Assembly: GCA_021840785.1 (NCBI GenBank)
Contig: JAKBXD010000004.1
Location: 1 to 27,786, forward strand
Reading direction: 5' to 3'
Length of the DNA stretch: 27,786 nucleotides
From: Pseudomonadota bacterium
GTDB taxonomy: Bacteria; Pseudomonadota; Gammaproteobacteria; Acidithiobacillales; Acidithiobacillaceae
The notes under the pieces were generated by a model that worked only from the letters and a program-made list of their open reading frames with translations, was not told where the DNA came from and did not search any database. Below, piece by piece: positions 17,398 to 25,502 of this stretch. Made by a program: the position numbers and the translations under genes. Position 1 is the stretch's first letter; each line of letters begins with the position of its first letter.

Positions 17398-17419
17398 GAC
17401 GACAATAGCAATTGTCGTC
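17398..17419. promoter_or_regulatory. Probable activator site (UAS) for the sox promoter
   Basis: A perfect inverted repeat: arms GACGACAAT and ATTGTCGTC separated by AGCA. Its centre lies about 63 bases before the predicted start of the sox transcript and 39 bases before the GG of the -24 box. A dyad of this length is the usual form of site bound by dimers of NtrC-type regulators, and the regulator gene is directly upstream. No T-run follows, which argues against a terminator. Confidence 0.65.
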
Positions 17420-17445
17420 CGGCAGCAAACGCGGCAAACCTTCTC

Positions 17446-17461
17446 TGGCATGAAAGCTGCT
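17446..17461 (+). promoter_or_regulatory. Sigma-54 (-24/-12) promoter of the sox genes
   Basis: TGGCATGAAAGCTGCT has GG and GC exactly ten bases apart, a C before the -24 TGG, and T after the -12 GC. One base in each box departs from the consensus TGGCAC and TTGC. The predicted transcript start is about 17472, 40 bases before the small ORF at 17512. Together with the adjacent sigma-54 activator gene and the dyad upstream, this is a well-supported regulated promoter. Confidence 0.72.
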
Positions 17462-17511
17462 AGATATTATTGCCGCACCCGTGGAATTTTTAGCGTCAGA
17501 GGAACATATTA

Positions 17512-17769
17512 ATGAAGCGCAGCTTGCGTCGACTTGTCAACCTGATGTTACTGGCTGGCTCTTCATCCGCTCTGCCTTTTGGGGTAAATACGTACACCAC
17601 CGTCGCTGATTCCACGATCCATAATATTGAGGCTGGCGCACTATCGCCGTTGATCGTGCAAAAGGAACTGGCCTGCCTGTCATGCGCACCATGGCCCATA
17701 AAGGGAATCAGCTTTCCACAACGATTTCGGAGTCAAGTAAAGATTGGCCTATATTTCTCGGTATTCTGA
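17512..17769 (+). pseudogene. Small secreted-type ORF, possible decayed soxX
   Basis: 85-codon frame with AGAGGA 7-8 bases before its ATG, the first gene after the sigma-54 promoter. It begins like a signal peptide (MKRSLRRLVNLMLLAGSSSA). The middle (YTTVADSTIHNIEAG, then ACLSCAPWPIKGISFP) resembles the SoxX layout of a Y-x-V-x-D-x-x-I stretch followed by a CxxCH haem motif. Here the histidine is missing (CLSCA). Dropping the single G after that cysteine codon would give CLSCHH but then a stop. At 85 residues it is well short of a normal SoxX. In several sox clusters soxX lies just before soxY, as here. This is pattern recognition only; an unrelated small exported protein remains possible. 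Confidence 0.4.
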
Positions 17770-17859
17770 AAATCTGTTCCCTTACGCATGGTACCAGGAT
17801 TTGGCAAAAATGTGGTCTTTGAATCAAACCAGAGAACAAACTTAAGGAGATTTTTTGTG

Positions 17860-18372
17860 ATGAATAAAACGATACATAGACGCCAGTTTTTGGGTACCAC
17901 CTTAGCCACCGGGGCGGTCGCCACCGCAGCGGGAATCGGTCTGATAAAGCCCCGACTGGCCTTTGCAGATAATGTGCCGGGCTGGCCAGCCAAGGCCTTT
18001 GATGCCAAGGTCCTTAAAGATGCCATGAGCAATACCATAGGCAAAACACAAGTGGCTGTTTCATCCAAGGTTAAACTGACTGCACCCTCTATCGCCGAAA
18101 ACGGTGGTGCAGTACCCGTCACTATCGAAATTGATTCGCCGATGACCGCCGATGACTATATTGCCACGGTTTACTTGTTCGTGGATCACAATCCGACCCC
18201 CCTTACCAGCCAGTTTACCTTCACCCCGGCTTGCGGACAGGCTTATATTCAGGAACGCATCAAGATGGCCAAGACGGATAACGTCCGCGTGGTAGCAAAA
18301 ACCAACAAAGGTGAATTCATGGCCTCAGCACCGCGTGAAGTCAAAGTCACTATCGGCGGTTGCGGCGGTTAA
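17860..18372 (+). CDS. soxY: Sulfur-carrier subunit SoxY
   Basis: 170-residue periplasmic carrier. It has a twin-arginine signal (HRRQFLGTTLATGAVAT, cut after about residue 36) and ends in the swinging-arm motif VTIGGCGG, whose cysteine carries the thiosulfate-derived intermediate. AAGGAG lies 10 bases before the ATG at 17860; the frame is open 72 bases further but without a site. SoxY folds with SoxZ, encoded 36 bases downstream. The complete arm and signal mean the protein is probably functional even though SoxX and SoxA are not encoded intact here. Confidence 0.95.
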   Translation: MNKTIHRRQFLGTTLATGAVATAAGIGLIKPRLAFADNVPGWPAKAFDAKVLKDAMSNTIGKTQVAVSSKVKLTAPSIAENGGAVPVTIEIDSPMTADDYIATVYLFVDHNPTPLTSQFTFTPACGQAYIQERIKMAKTDNVRVVAKTNKGEFMASAPREVKVTIGGCGG

Positions 18373-18408
18373 TTCAGAAAAACCCCAACTTTATAGAGGA
18401 TATCATTC

Positions 18409-18741
18409 ATGTCAAAGAATATCGGTAACCCAATGATTCGCATGGAAAGCAATGCAAAAAAAGGGGAGATTATCGAAGTGCGGTCATTGATCATGCACCC
18501 TATGAGCACCGGCCTGATGAAGGATAAGGCGGGTAAGATTATTCCCGCTCATATCATCCAGACGGTAAATATTACGTTCAATGACAAACCACTTCTGGAT
18601 ATCGACTGGAGCACCGCAGTGAGCGCCAATCCCTACCTGGCCTTTAAATTACGTGCGGAAGACAGTGGCACCCTGAAGATGGTCTGGAAAGACAACAAAG
18701 GTGGGGTTTGGAGCGCCGACGCCAAACTGACCGTAGCCTGA
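18409..18741 (+). CDS. soxZ: Sulfur-carrier partner SoxZ
   Basis: 110-residue partner of SoxY with the family's ordered strands (GEIIEVRSLIMHPMSTG, FNDKPLLDIDWSTAVSANPY, KMVWKDNKGGVWSADAKL). It lacks its own signal and is co-exported with SoxY by the twin-arginine route, as is known for the pair. AGAGGA precedes the ATG by about 9 bases. It is followed by 367 bases without a convincing gene before the DUF302 gene. Confidence 0.95.
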   Translation: MSKNIGNPMIRMESNAKKGEIIEVRSLIMHPMSTGLMKDKAGKIIPAHIIQTVNITFNDKPLLDIDWSTAVSANPYLAFKLRAEDSGTLKMVWKDNKGGVWSADAKLTVA

Positions 18742-19108
18742 TTTTGTGCGTACCGTCCGGAAATCTCTAGCCAATATTAAAACGGCAGTGTCGATATGAG
18801 TACGTTGCAGATCAATCTTACCCCCTTTTCGAGGGCTGTCGATATCGGGAGAAAGCGCTTACTTCCCGACCCGTCTGGTCACATGATCTGCCGAGAACAC
18901 ACTGCAAAAACATATGCAAGGATGCGACAAAAAAGCAGGGACGGCACCGGAAAGCATGGACTATTGCAATCCGGAACATTTTATGGGCCGTTTAAGTACT
19001 GGCATCAGGATCAATGTTCCGGCTATCGGCCCACATCTAAGCCGCCGGGCGACAACTCTTCCTCTGGAACTGCTCCCCTGGAACAACCAACTAACGGGAA
19101 ATACAAAT
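18742..19108. other. Long gap between soxZ and the DUF302 gene, no gene recognised
   Basis: Frames here are open on the plus strand but lack SoxA-type haem motifs, good ribosome-binding sites or recognisable domains. One hairpin-capable dyad is visible at 18845-18869 (TCGGGA and TCCCGA around 13 bases), without a T-run. soxA sits between soxZ and soxB in some clusters, so the gap may be the scar of a lost gene; nothing in the sequence shows that directly. Confidence 0.5.
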
Positions 19109-19642
19109 ATGAATATACGCAAGTCGATTCCATTCATACCAGCCACCCTCCTATGCAGTGCATTGTTATTTTGCGGGCCTGCGGCCGCCGCAAGCATTGC
19201 GGCACCGGTGTCCGGGATGCCAGCCATCAATACCAGTACCCCCCTCTACATCGTGAATGTGCAAAAGGGGGTTACCCCTGCACAAATAAAGATGGGAATC
19301 CAGAGTGGTGCGGAGGCAGAGAACATGAATCTCGTAGGTTCTCTGGATGTTCAGCAGGGGCTCAAAGCACGCGGCATCAAGAACAGCCAGCCTTATGTTA
19401 TCTATGAGGTATGCAATCTGGTGTTGGGAGCTAAAATTCTCAAAACCACTCCAGAATTCGGAGCCTTTGCACCCTGTAAAATTGTGATGTATGAACAGGG
19501 AGGTCAACTTAAACTTATGACCTATTTACCCACCTATGCCCTGCGATACTTTCCGAAAAATGCCGAGTCCGCGAAGGTCGCCAATGAATTGGATCGGCAG
19601 ATCATTACAGTGATGAAGCAGGCCGCGGCTGGTGGGCTTTAA
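19109..19642 (+). CDS. Exported DUF302-domain protein of the sox cluster
   Basis: 177-residue secreted protein with a Sec signal peptide (MNIRKSIPFIPATLLCSALL, cut after the alanine run near residue 28). The DUF302-type body is seen in the SQPYVIYEVCNLVLGAKILKT and GAFAPCKIVMYEQGG segments, where two cysteines (in EVCN and APCK) could pair or bind a metal or sulfur species. Unknown genes of this kind are found between soxZ and soxB in Acidithiobacillus sox clusters. It ends 18 bases before soxB. The ATG at 19109 fits the signal peptide; the ribosome-binding site (ACGGGAA) is only fair. Its biochemical role is unknown. Confidence 0.82.
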   Translation: MNIRKSIPFIPATLLCSALLFCGPAAAASIAAPVSGMPAINTSTPLYIVNVQKGVTPAQIKMGIQSGAEAENMNLVGSLDVQQGLKARGIKNSQPYVIYEVCNLVLGAKILKTTPEFGAFAPCKIVMYEQGGQLKLMTYLPTYALRYFPKNAESAKVANELDRQIITVMKQAAAGGL

Positions 19643-19660
19643 GCACTATTGGAGGATTTC

Positions 19661-21388
19661 ATGAATTTAGGAAGACGTGACTTTTTGCAGTTGATGGGCA
19701 TTGCAGGTGCCGCAAGCTTCTTTTCGCCCGGTGCTGCGCAATCTGCTTGGGGTGCTGATGCTGATCCCTATGAAATTCCCGACTATGGTAATGTGACTTT
19801 ATTACACATGACTGATTCCCATGCCCAGCTTTTACCGGTCTGGTGGCGGGAACCCGATACGAATATCGGTGTTGGGCCTGCGCTTAACCAAACGCCCCAT
19901 CTTTGTGGGAAATGGATGCTGGACTATTATGGAGTAGCCACACCGGCATCCAACGAATATGCCTATTCTTGCCTCGACTATGACACCCTGGCCCACAAAT
20001 ATGGGAAAATTGGCGGTTATGCTCACATCGCCAGCCTGGTTAAGCGGTACCGGGCGCAACGCGGAGACAAAGTACTCATGTTGGACGGTGGCGATAGCTG
20101 GCAGGGTTCTGCAACCAGCCTCTGGACCAAAGGCGCAGATATGGTCGGTGCCCAGAACTTACTTGGCGTTGACGATTTTGTCGGTCACTGGGAGTTCACC
20201 TACGGTCAAGATCAGGTGGAACATCTGGTCAAAACCGAACTGAAGGCAAACTTTCTGGCACAGAATATCTTTAGCAATACCTGGCAGGAACTAGTATTCA
20301 AGCCCTACCACATTCATGAGGTAAGCGGACGCAAAATCGCGGTGATCGGTCAGGCTTTTCCGTTCACGCCCATCGCCAATCCCAGGCATTTTATGCCGGA
20401 CTGGGGCTTCGGCATCCACACCGAACATATGCAAAAAATGGTAACGGAATGCCGTGAACAACATCATGTTGATCTGGTCGTCGTACTCTCTCACAATGGC
20501 GCTGATGTAGATAAAAAAATGTCGTCTCTGGTGAACGGTATCGACATCATTCTTGGCGGGCATACTCACGATATTATGGGCCCAAAGCCATTTATGGTGA
20601 ATAAAACCCTGATCATAAATACCAGCACAAATGGCAAAATATTGGCCCGATTTGATCTGGATGTGGGTAAAGGCAAGCTGAATGGCTGGCGTTTCCACTA
20701 TCTGCCGGTATTCTCTAACCTGATCAAAGAGGATGCTGAAATGTCCGCATACATTCAAAAGGTCCGCGCGCCTTACAAAGATAAACTTGCGCAGCCTTTG
20801 GCGATCACCGAAAGCCTCCTCTATCGGCGTGACAATTTTAACGGCACTTTTGACCAATTGATCTGCAACGCGTTGTGTGAAGAAATGGACTGTGAAGTGT
20901 CTTTCTCACCGGGATTCCGCTGGGGTTACTGTAAGCTTCCAGGCGAAACCATCACCATGGAGGATGTGATGGGACAAACTGCCATCACTTATCCCCAGGT
21001 AACCGTTAATACCTATACAGGCGAAGAAATCAAAAACATCATGGAACAGGTCGCTGATAATATTTTCAACCCCAACCCTTATTATCAACAAGGTGGAGAC
21101 ATGATTCGGGTCGGCAATATTCAATACGATTTCGATCCTAATGAAAAGATTTATCACCGCTGCAGCAACATGCGGGTTGGCGGTAAATCCATATCATCCA
21201 CGAAAAAGTATAAAGTGGCCGGATGGGCATCCATGAAGCCCGTGGAGGGTAAACCCATTTGGGAAGTTTTCGCCCATTGGCTACAGTCCAAAAAGCAGGT
21301 GCGCGTAGACAAACTGGATCTGCCAGTGCTCAACAAAGATATGGCCAGCAACCACGGCATTGCCTTCCCGAAGTCCTACGATTTATAA
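19661..21388 (+). CDS. soxB: Thiosulfohydrolase SoxB
   Basis: 575-residue periplasmic enzyme that releases sulfate from the SoxY-bound intermediate. A twin-arginine signal (GRRDFLQLMGIAGAA) is cut near residue 35. The calcineurin/5'-nucleotidase metal motifs are present: HMTDSHAQLLP, GGDSWQGS, the histidine-containing GHWEFTYG, LSHNGADVDK and GGHTHDIMG. They bind a dimanganese centre in the known enzyme. The C-terminal domain (FSPGFRWGYCKLPGE, MRVGG) is also complete. GGAGG lies 5 bases before the ATG at 19661; an upstream TTG in frame is not needed. A terminator follows 30 bases after the stop, so this ends the sox unit. Confidence 0.96.
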   Translation: MNLGRRDFLQLMGIAGAASFFSPGAAQSAWGADADPYEIPDYGNVTLLHMTDSHAQLLPVWWREPDTNIGVGPALNQTPHLCGKWMLDYYGVATPASNEYAYSCLDYDTLAHKYGKIGGYAHIASLVKRYRAQRGDKVLMLDGGDSWQGSATSLWTKGADMVGAQNLLGVDDFVGHWEFTYGQDQVEHLVKTELKANFLAQNIFSNTWQELVFKPYHIHEVSGRKIAVIGQAFPFTPIANPRHFMPDWGFGIHTEHMQKMVTECREQHHVDLVVVLSHNGADVDKKMSSLVNGIDIILGGHTHDIMGPKPFMVNKTLIINTSTNGKILARFDLDVGKGKLNGWRFHYLPVFSNLIKEDAEMSAYIQKVRAPYKDKLAQPLAITESLLYRRDNFNGTFDQLICNALCEEMDCEVSFSPGFRWGYCKLPGETITMEDVMGQTAITYPQVTVNTYTGEEIKNIMEQVADNIFNPNPYYQQGGDMIRVGNIQYDFDPNEKIYHRCSNMRVGGKSISSTKKYKVAGWASMKPVEGKPIWEVFAHWLQSKKQVRVDKLDLPVLNKDMASNHGIAFPKSYDL

Positions 21389-21417
21389 ACTTCATTGCAG
21401 ATAACACGCGTAACGCA

Positions 21418-21441
21418 CCGGCGCTCAGCGCCGGCTTTCTT
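21418..21441 (+). terminator. Intrinsic terminator after soxB
   Basis: A GC-rich hairpin (CCGGCGC, loop TCA, GCGCCGG region) is followed by CTTTCTTGT. It begins 30 bases after the soxB stop and would end the soxYZ-DUF302-soxB transcript before mreB. The T-run is interrupted by C, so termination may be partial. Confidence 0.7.
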
Positions 21442-21553
21442 GTGCCCGTCGTGCTGATTTCTGCCGAACACTCAGCCTGCTCGGCATCCACCAAAGGTTC
21501 AGGCACACCTCAAAACGGATGCTGTGGCCCATCCATCCACAGGCTTCATGGCT

Positions 21554-21582
21554 TTGGTCTCGACCATTGCTCATGCTAGACT
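21554..21582 (+). promoter_or_regulatory. Weak candidate sigma-70 promoter for mreB
   Basis: TTGGTC, 17 bases, then TAGACT in the 282-base gap between soxB and mreB. The boxes match only three and four of six consensus bases. The gap also contains the soxB terminator and no recognisable gene, so mreB must have a promoter about here. Confidence 0.3.
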
Positions 21583-21616
21583 GCCCCATGCACATGGCTT
21601 GTTGCGGATGCAGTGA

Positions 21617-22714
<1,098 letters not shown>

Positions 22715-22738
22715 GCTTACGGCCCTTCCTGAGCTACC

Positions 22739-23578
22739 ATGCCTGCATTGTTTTTTCCTCATCGCTACCCGCCGCTCCTTCGCGTAGCGGTGCTTGTTCT
22801 GTTGTCCGCATTTGTTTCGGTGCTCAGCAAAAAATATCCCAACATGGAAAGTGTTTCTTTAACCATGGCTTATCCGGTGCAATGGACAAGCATGCAGGAA
22901 GCCGGCTTCTGGCGGCAAGCTGACAATTACCTGCAAAGTCGTGCTGCGCTAGAATCCGAAAATATCAGACTACACGCCGAGCTCATTCGTGCCCAGCCCA
23001 AACTATTAGAAGCAGATATCCTGCGTAACGAAAACCGTCAACTTCTTGCGCTACTTGACAGCATCCCCCAGCCGCCCGGGAAGGTAACCGTCGCACAGGT
23101 TATCGCGCAGAATTTCTCACCTGGGAGCCAATTGTTAACCGTCAACATGGGTGCGCGCGCCGGCGTATTTGTCGGGCAACCCGTTCTTGCCGCAGGGGGA
23201 GTAGCTGGCCAGGTAATCCGGGTTTCTCCCATGAGCAGTCAGGTGGCTCTGCTTTCCGACCTGGACAGCAGCATTCCCGTACAGCCCGCTGGCGCGGACA
23301 CGCCCTTGCTGGTAGACGGCAGGGGGGATATCGATCGCCTTGCAATCCCCTTTCAACCGCGCAACACCACCCTCAAAGTCGGTGACAAGCTCGTCACCTC
23401 TGGCTTAGGCGGGCGTTATCCACCGGGATTGAACGTCGGTACGATTTCCGCAGTGATCCATAATGGTGACCAACCCTTTGCACAGATTGCAGTGCAACCA
23501 GCTGTTCGCCTGGGACAGTTGAATACGGTACTTATGCTCTGGGACCGTCCATTCCCAAGGCCCGCAACCACGCCATGA
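22739..23578 (+). CDS. mreC: Rod-shape protein MreC
   Basis: 279-residue bitopic protein: one N-terminal helix (about 14-32), a coiled-coil region (about 62-110, LESENIRLHAELIRAQ), then the two beta domains typical of MreC with the NMGARAGVFVGQPVLAAGGVAGQ and GDKLVTSGLGGRYPPGLNVG segments. It links MreB to the periplasmic wall enzymes. It starts 24 bases after mreB and its stop overlaps the mreD start (ATGA). Confidence 0.95.
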   Translation: MPALFFPHRYPPLLRVAVLVLLSAFVSVLSKKYPNMESVSLTMAYPVQWTSMQEAGFWRQADNYLQSRAALESENIRLHAELIRAQPKLLEADILRNENRQLLALLDSIPQPPGKVTVAQVIAQNFSPGSQLLTVNMGARAGVFVGQPVLAAGGVAGQVIRVSPMSSQVALLSDLDSSIPVQPAGADTPLLVDGRGDIDRLAIPFQPRNTTLKVGDKLVTSGLGGRYPPGLNVGTISAVIHNGDQPFAQIAVQPAVRLGQLNTVLMLWDRPFPRPATTP

Positions 23579-24051
23579 TCGCCATCGCGCTCATTCTCGG
23601 CCTTTTCTTTGCACTTACCGCGGAAATCATTCCCTGCGGCCCGCTTTATGCGTTACTCCATCCCGATTTTGTTGCTCTGCTGCTCATCTATTGGGCGATC
23701 AGCAGCAACTCCGAACTGAGCTTCACCATCGTCTGGCTGATTGGTCTGTTTCAGGACATGGTGCTCGGAGATATGCTGGGAGCACAAGCCATCGCCGGGG
23801 TTGTTATGATTTATCTGCTCTACACCAGCCTTGGCAGAGTCCGTCGCCTGCCGTCCTGGGAGCAGTTGTTCTTTATATTTCTGTTACTGCTCACGCACCG
23901 TTTGCTGGTCTGGTTGTGGCAGGCTTGGGCAGGTTTTATCACATGGCACTTTTCGCTGCTCCTGGGACCCTTGATCGGCGCTCTGCTGTGGCCGCTTTTT
24001 ACGCTAATCCTCGATTATCTGCGTCACGCATTACGTCCGCGGCATACATGA
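23575..24051 (+). CDS. mreD: Rod-shape membrane protein MreD
   Basis: 158-residue protein, nearly all hydrophobic, with about five membrane helices and the family motifs HPDFVALLLIYWAI and GLFQDMVLGDMLGAQAI. It acts with MreC and RodA in cell elongation. It overlaps mreC by four bases, and its own stop overlaps the start of the next small ORF in the same ATGA manner. Confidence 0.93.
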   Translation: MIAIALILGLFFALTAEIIPCGPLYALLHPDFVALLLIYWAISSNSELSFTIVWLIGLFQDMVLGDMLGAQAIAGVVMIYLLYTSLGRVRRLPSWEQLFFIFLLLLTHRLLVWLWQAWAGFITWHFSLLLGPLIGALLWPLFTLILDYLRHALRPRHT

Positions 24052-24269
24052 GCACACTGCAGCCCGCTCAGGAATATCGACCATTCGTTCATCGGCTTCT
24101 CGTCGTGGACAGCCAATCCATCCGTAACGCTCTTGCGTTACGGCAAGGGCACCCAGGCAATAATATTGCCTACGCGCCAGCCGATCATCCGCGTATCGCC
24201 GACTTCCTTGCCAGGGCGGCAATCGCTACCCATCACCATATGGTGACAGCGCCGGGGATCAACCCATGA
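24048..24269 (+). CDS. Small unknown ORF between mreD and rodA
   Basis: 73-residue frame, ATG overlapping the mreD stop and TGA overlapping the rodA ATG (ATGA on both sides), which fills the gap exactly. The sequence is soluble and histidine- and alanine-rich (LLVVDSQSIRNALALRQ, DFLARAAIATHHHMVTA); I do not recognise it. There is no strong ribosome-binding site, so it would depend on coupling to mreD. mrdA (PBP2) is the usual gene at this place and this ORF is far too short and unlike it. The exact four-base overlaps favour a real gene; chance openness in GC-rich DNA is the alternative. Confidence 0.5.
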   Translation: MSTLQPAQEYRPFVHRLLVVDSQSIRNALALRQGHPGNNIAYAPADHPRIADFLARAAIATHHHMVTAPGINP

Positions 24270-25360
24270 ACTGGCACACTCGCCTGCTGCGACCGCTGCG
24301 GAAACTGGATCCGGCACTCATGACGGGCATCGTGATACTCATGCTCATCAGCCTCGCGGTGCTATATAGCGGCAGCCAGGAAAGCGTCCACGTGGTGCTT
24401 GCCCAATTTTTGCGATTCGCTATCGGTATCGTCGTCTTGGTAATCGTCGCCAACACGCCACCTGAACGTATCCGCGCCTGGGCGCCCACCTTGTACGTCA
24501 TGGGTATCATCCTGCTCGCTATCACCCTCGTGGCGGGCAAAACCAATCTTGGCGCACGCCGCTGGCTGGGAGTCGGGCCGTTGACCTTTCAGCCCTCGGA
24601 ACTGATGAAGCTCGCCCTGCCCCTGTTCCTCGCCTATTATTATTCTCAACAGGAAAACGTCCGCCACTGGCTTTCTGCTATCGCGGGATTTGTGCTCATT
24701 GCCATTCCCTTTTTGCTCATCGCCAAGGAACCAGACCTCGGCACAGCCGCCCAAATTGGCGCTGCCGGGATCTTCATGATGTGGCTGGCGGGAGTACGCC
24801 GCCGCTGGTTTATTGGGCTCATCACCCTGGCCGCAATCAGCGGACCGATACTCTGGCATTTTCTGCACGAATACCAAAAAGAGCGCATCCTGACTTTCCT
24901 GGATCCCCAACGCGACCCTCTCGGTGCGGGATACCATATCATTCAGAGCATGATCGCCGTAGGTTCTGGTGGATTTTGGGGAAAGGGCTGGTTCAACGGA
25001 ACCCAGGTCAACCTCGATTTTCTGCCGGAAGCCCAAACCGACTTCGTTTTTGCGGGATTTGCCGAGGAGTTTGGTTTGGTCGGAGTCATTGTCCTCATCT
25101 CCACTTACCTGCTCATTGTCTTGCGCGGCCTGGTAATCGCCTATGAGAGCCGGGATTCCTTCGGTCGCCTCATTGCCGGCACCCTGAGCCTGACTTTCTT
25201 CCTTTATATTTTCATCAATATGGGTATGACCACAGGGATCCTTCCCGTGGTAGGAGTGCCTCTACCGCTGATAAGCTATGGCGGAACAGCTATGCTGACC
25301 TTTATGGTCGGGTTGGGTATCCTGATGTCGGTCCACGCCCATCCGCGCACACATGAATAA
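24266..25360 (+). CDS. rodA: Peptidoglycan glycosyltransferase RodA
   Basis: 364-residue SEDS-family membrane enzyme with about ten helices. Family motifs include NLGARRWLGVGPLTFQPSELMK, the KEPDLGTA segment with the essential aspartate, FLPEAQTDFVFAGFAEEFG, and the C-terminal PVVGVPLPLISYGGTAM. It polymerises glycan strands together with a class B PBP (PBP2), whose gene is not beside it here. GGGGA lies about 8 bases upstream of the ATG. Confidence 0.96.
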   Translation: MNWHTRLLRPLRKLDPALMTGIVILMLISLAVLYSGSQESVHVVLAQFLRFAIGIVVLVIVANTPPERIRAWAPTLYVMGIILLAITLVAGKTNLGARRWLGVGPLTFQPSELMKLALPLFLAYYYSQQENVRHWLSAIAGFVLIAIPFLLIAKEPDLGTAAQIGAAGIFMMWLAGVRRRWFIGLITLAAISGPILWHFLHEYQKERILTFLDPQRDPLGAGYHIIQSMIAVGSGGFWGKGWFNGTQVNLDFLPEAQTDFVFAGFAEEFGLVGVIVLISTYLLIVLRGLVIAYESRDSFGRLIAGTLSLTFFLYIFINMGMTTGILPVVGVPLPLISYGGTAMLTFMVGLGILMSVHAHPRTHE

Positions 25361-25438
25361 TGCGATTTCTCCCCAAAAAGCACCCGGTGTCGGACACAGC
25401 CTTCCGCTCCCGGGCATGGCTTTCTGCCGGGGCATCGC

Positions 25439-25444
25439 TATAAT
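25439..25444 (+). promoter_or_regulatory. Candidate -10 box upstream of dacA
   Basis: A perfect TATAAT in the 142-base gap between rodA and dacA, giving a predicted 50-base leader. I see no recognisable -35 at 16-18 bases upstream; a GC-rich imperfect hairpin lies there instead. Promoter activity is only possible. Confidence 0.35.
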
Positions 25445-25502
25445 TCCAGACCTACCCAAAACCATTCCAAATTCCGATCAGCGCTCACCACTGAGGCCCC
25501 TC

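Noticed and set aside
17802..17816. A second sigma-54-like motif (TGGCAAAAATGTGGT) just before soxY
   Set aside because: The -12 element has GT where GC is essential, and the next bases do not fit; probably chance.
18796..19407. A 203-codon frame overlapping the gap and the DUF302 gene
   Set aside because: It has no good ribosome-binding site, a composition unlike a protein, and its second half is out of frame with the well-supported DUF302 gene.
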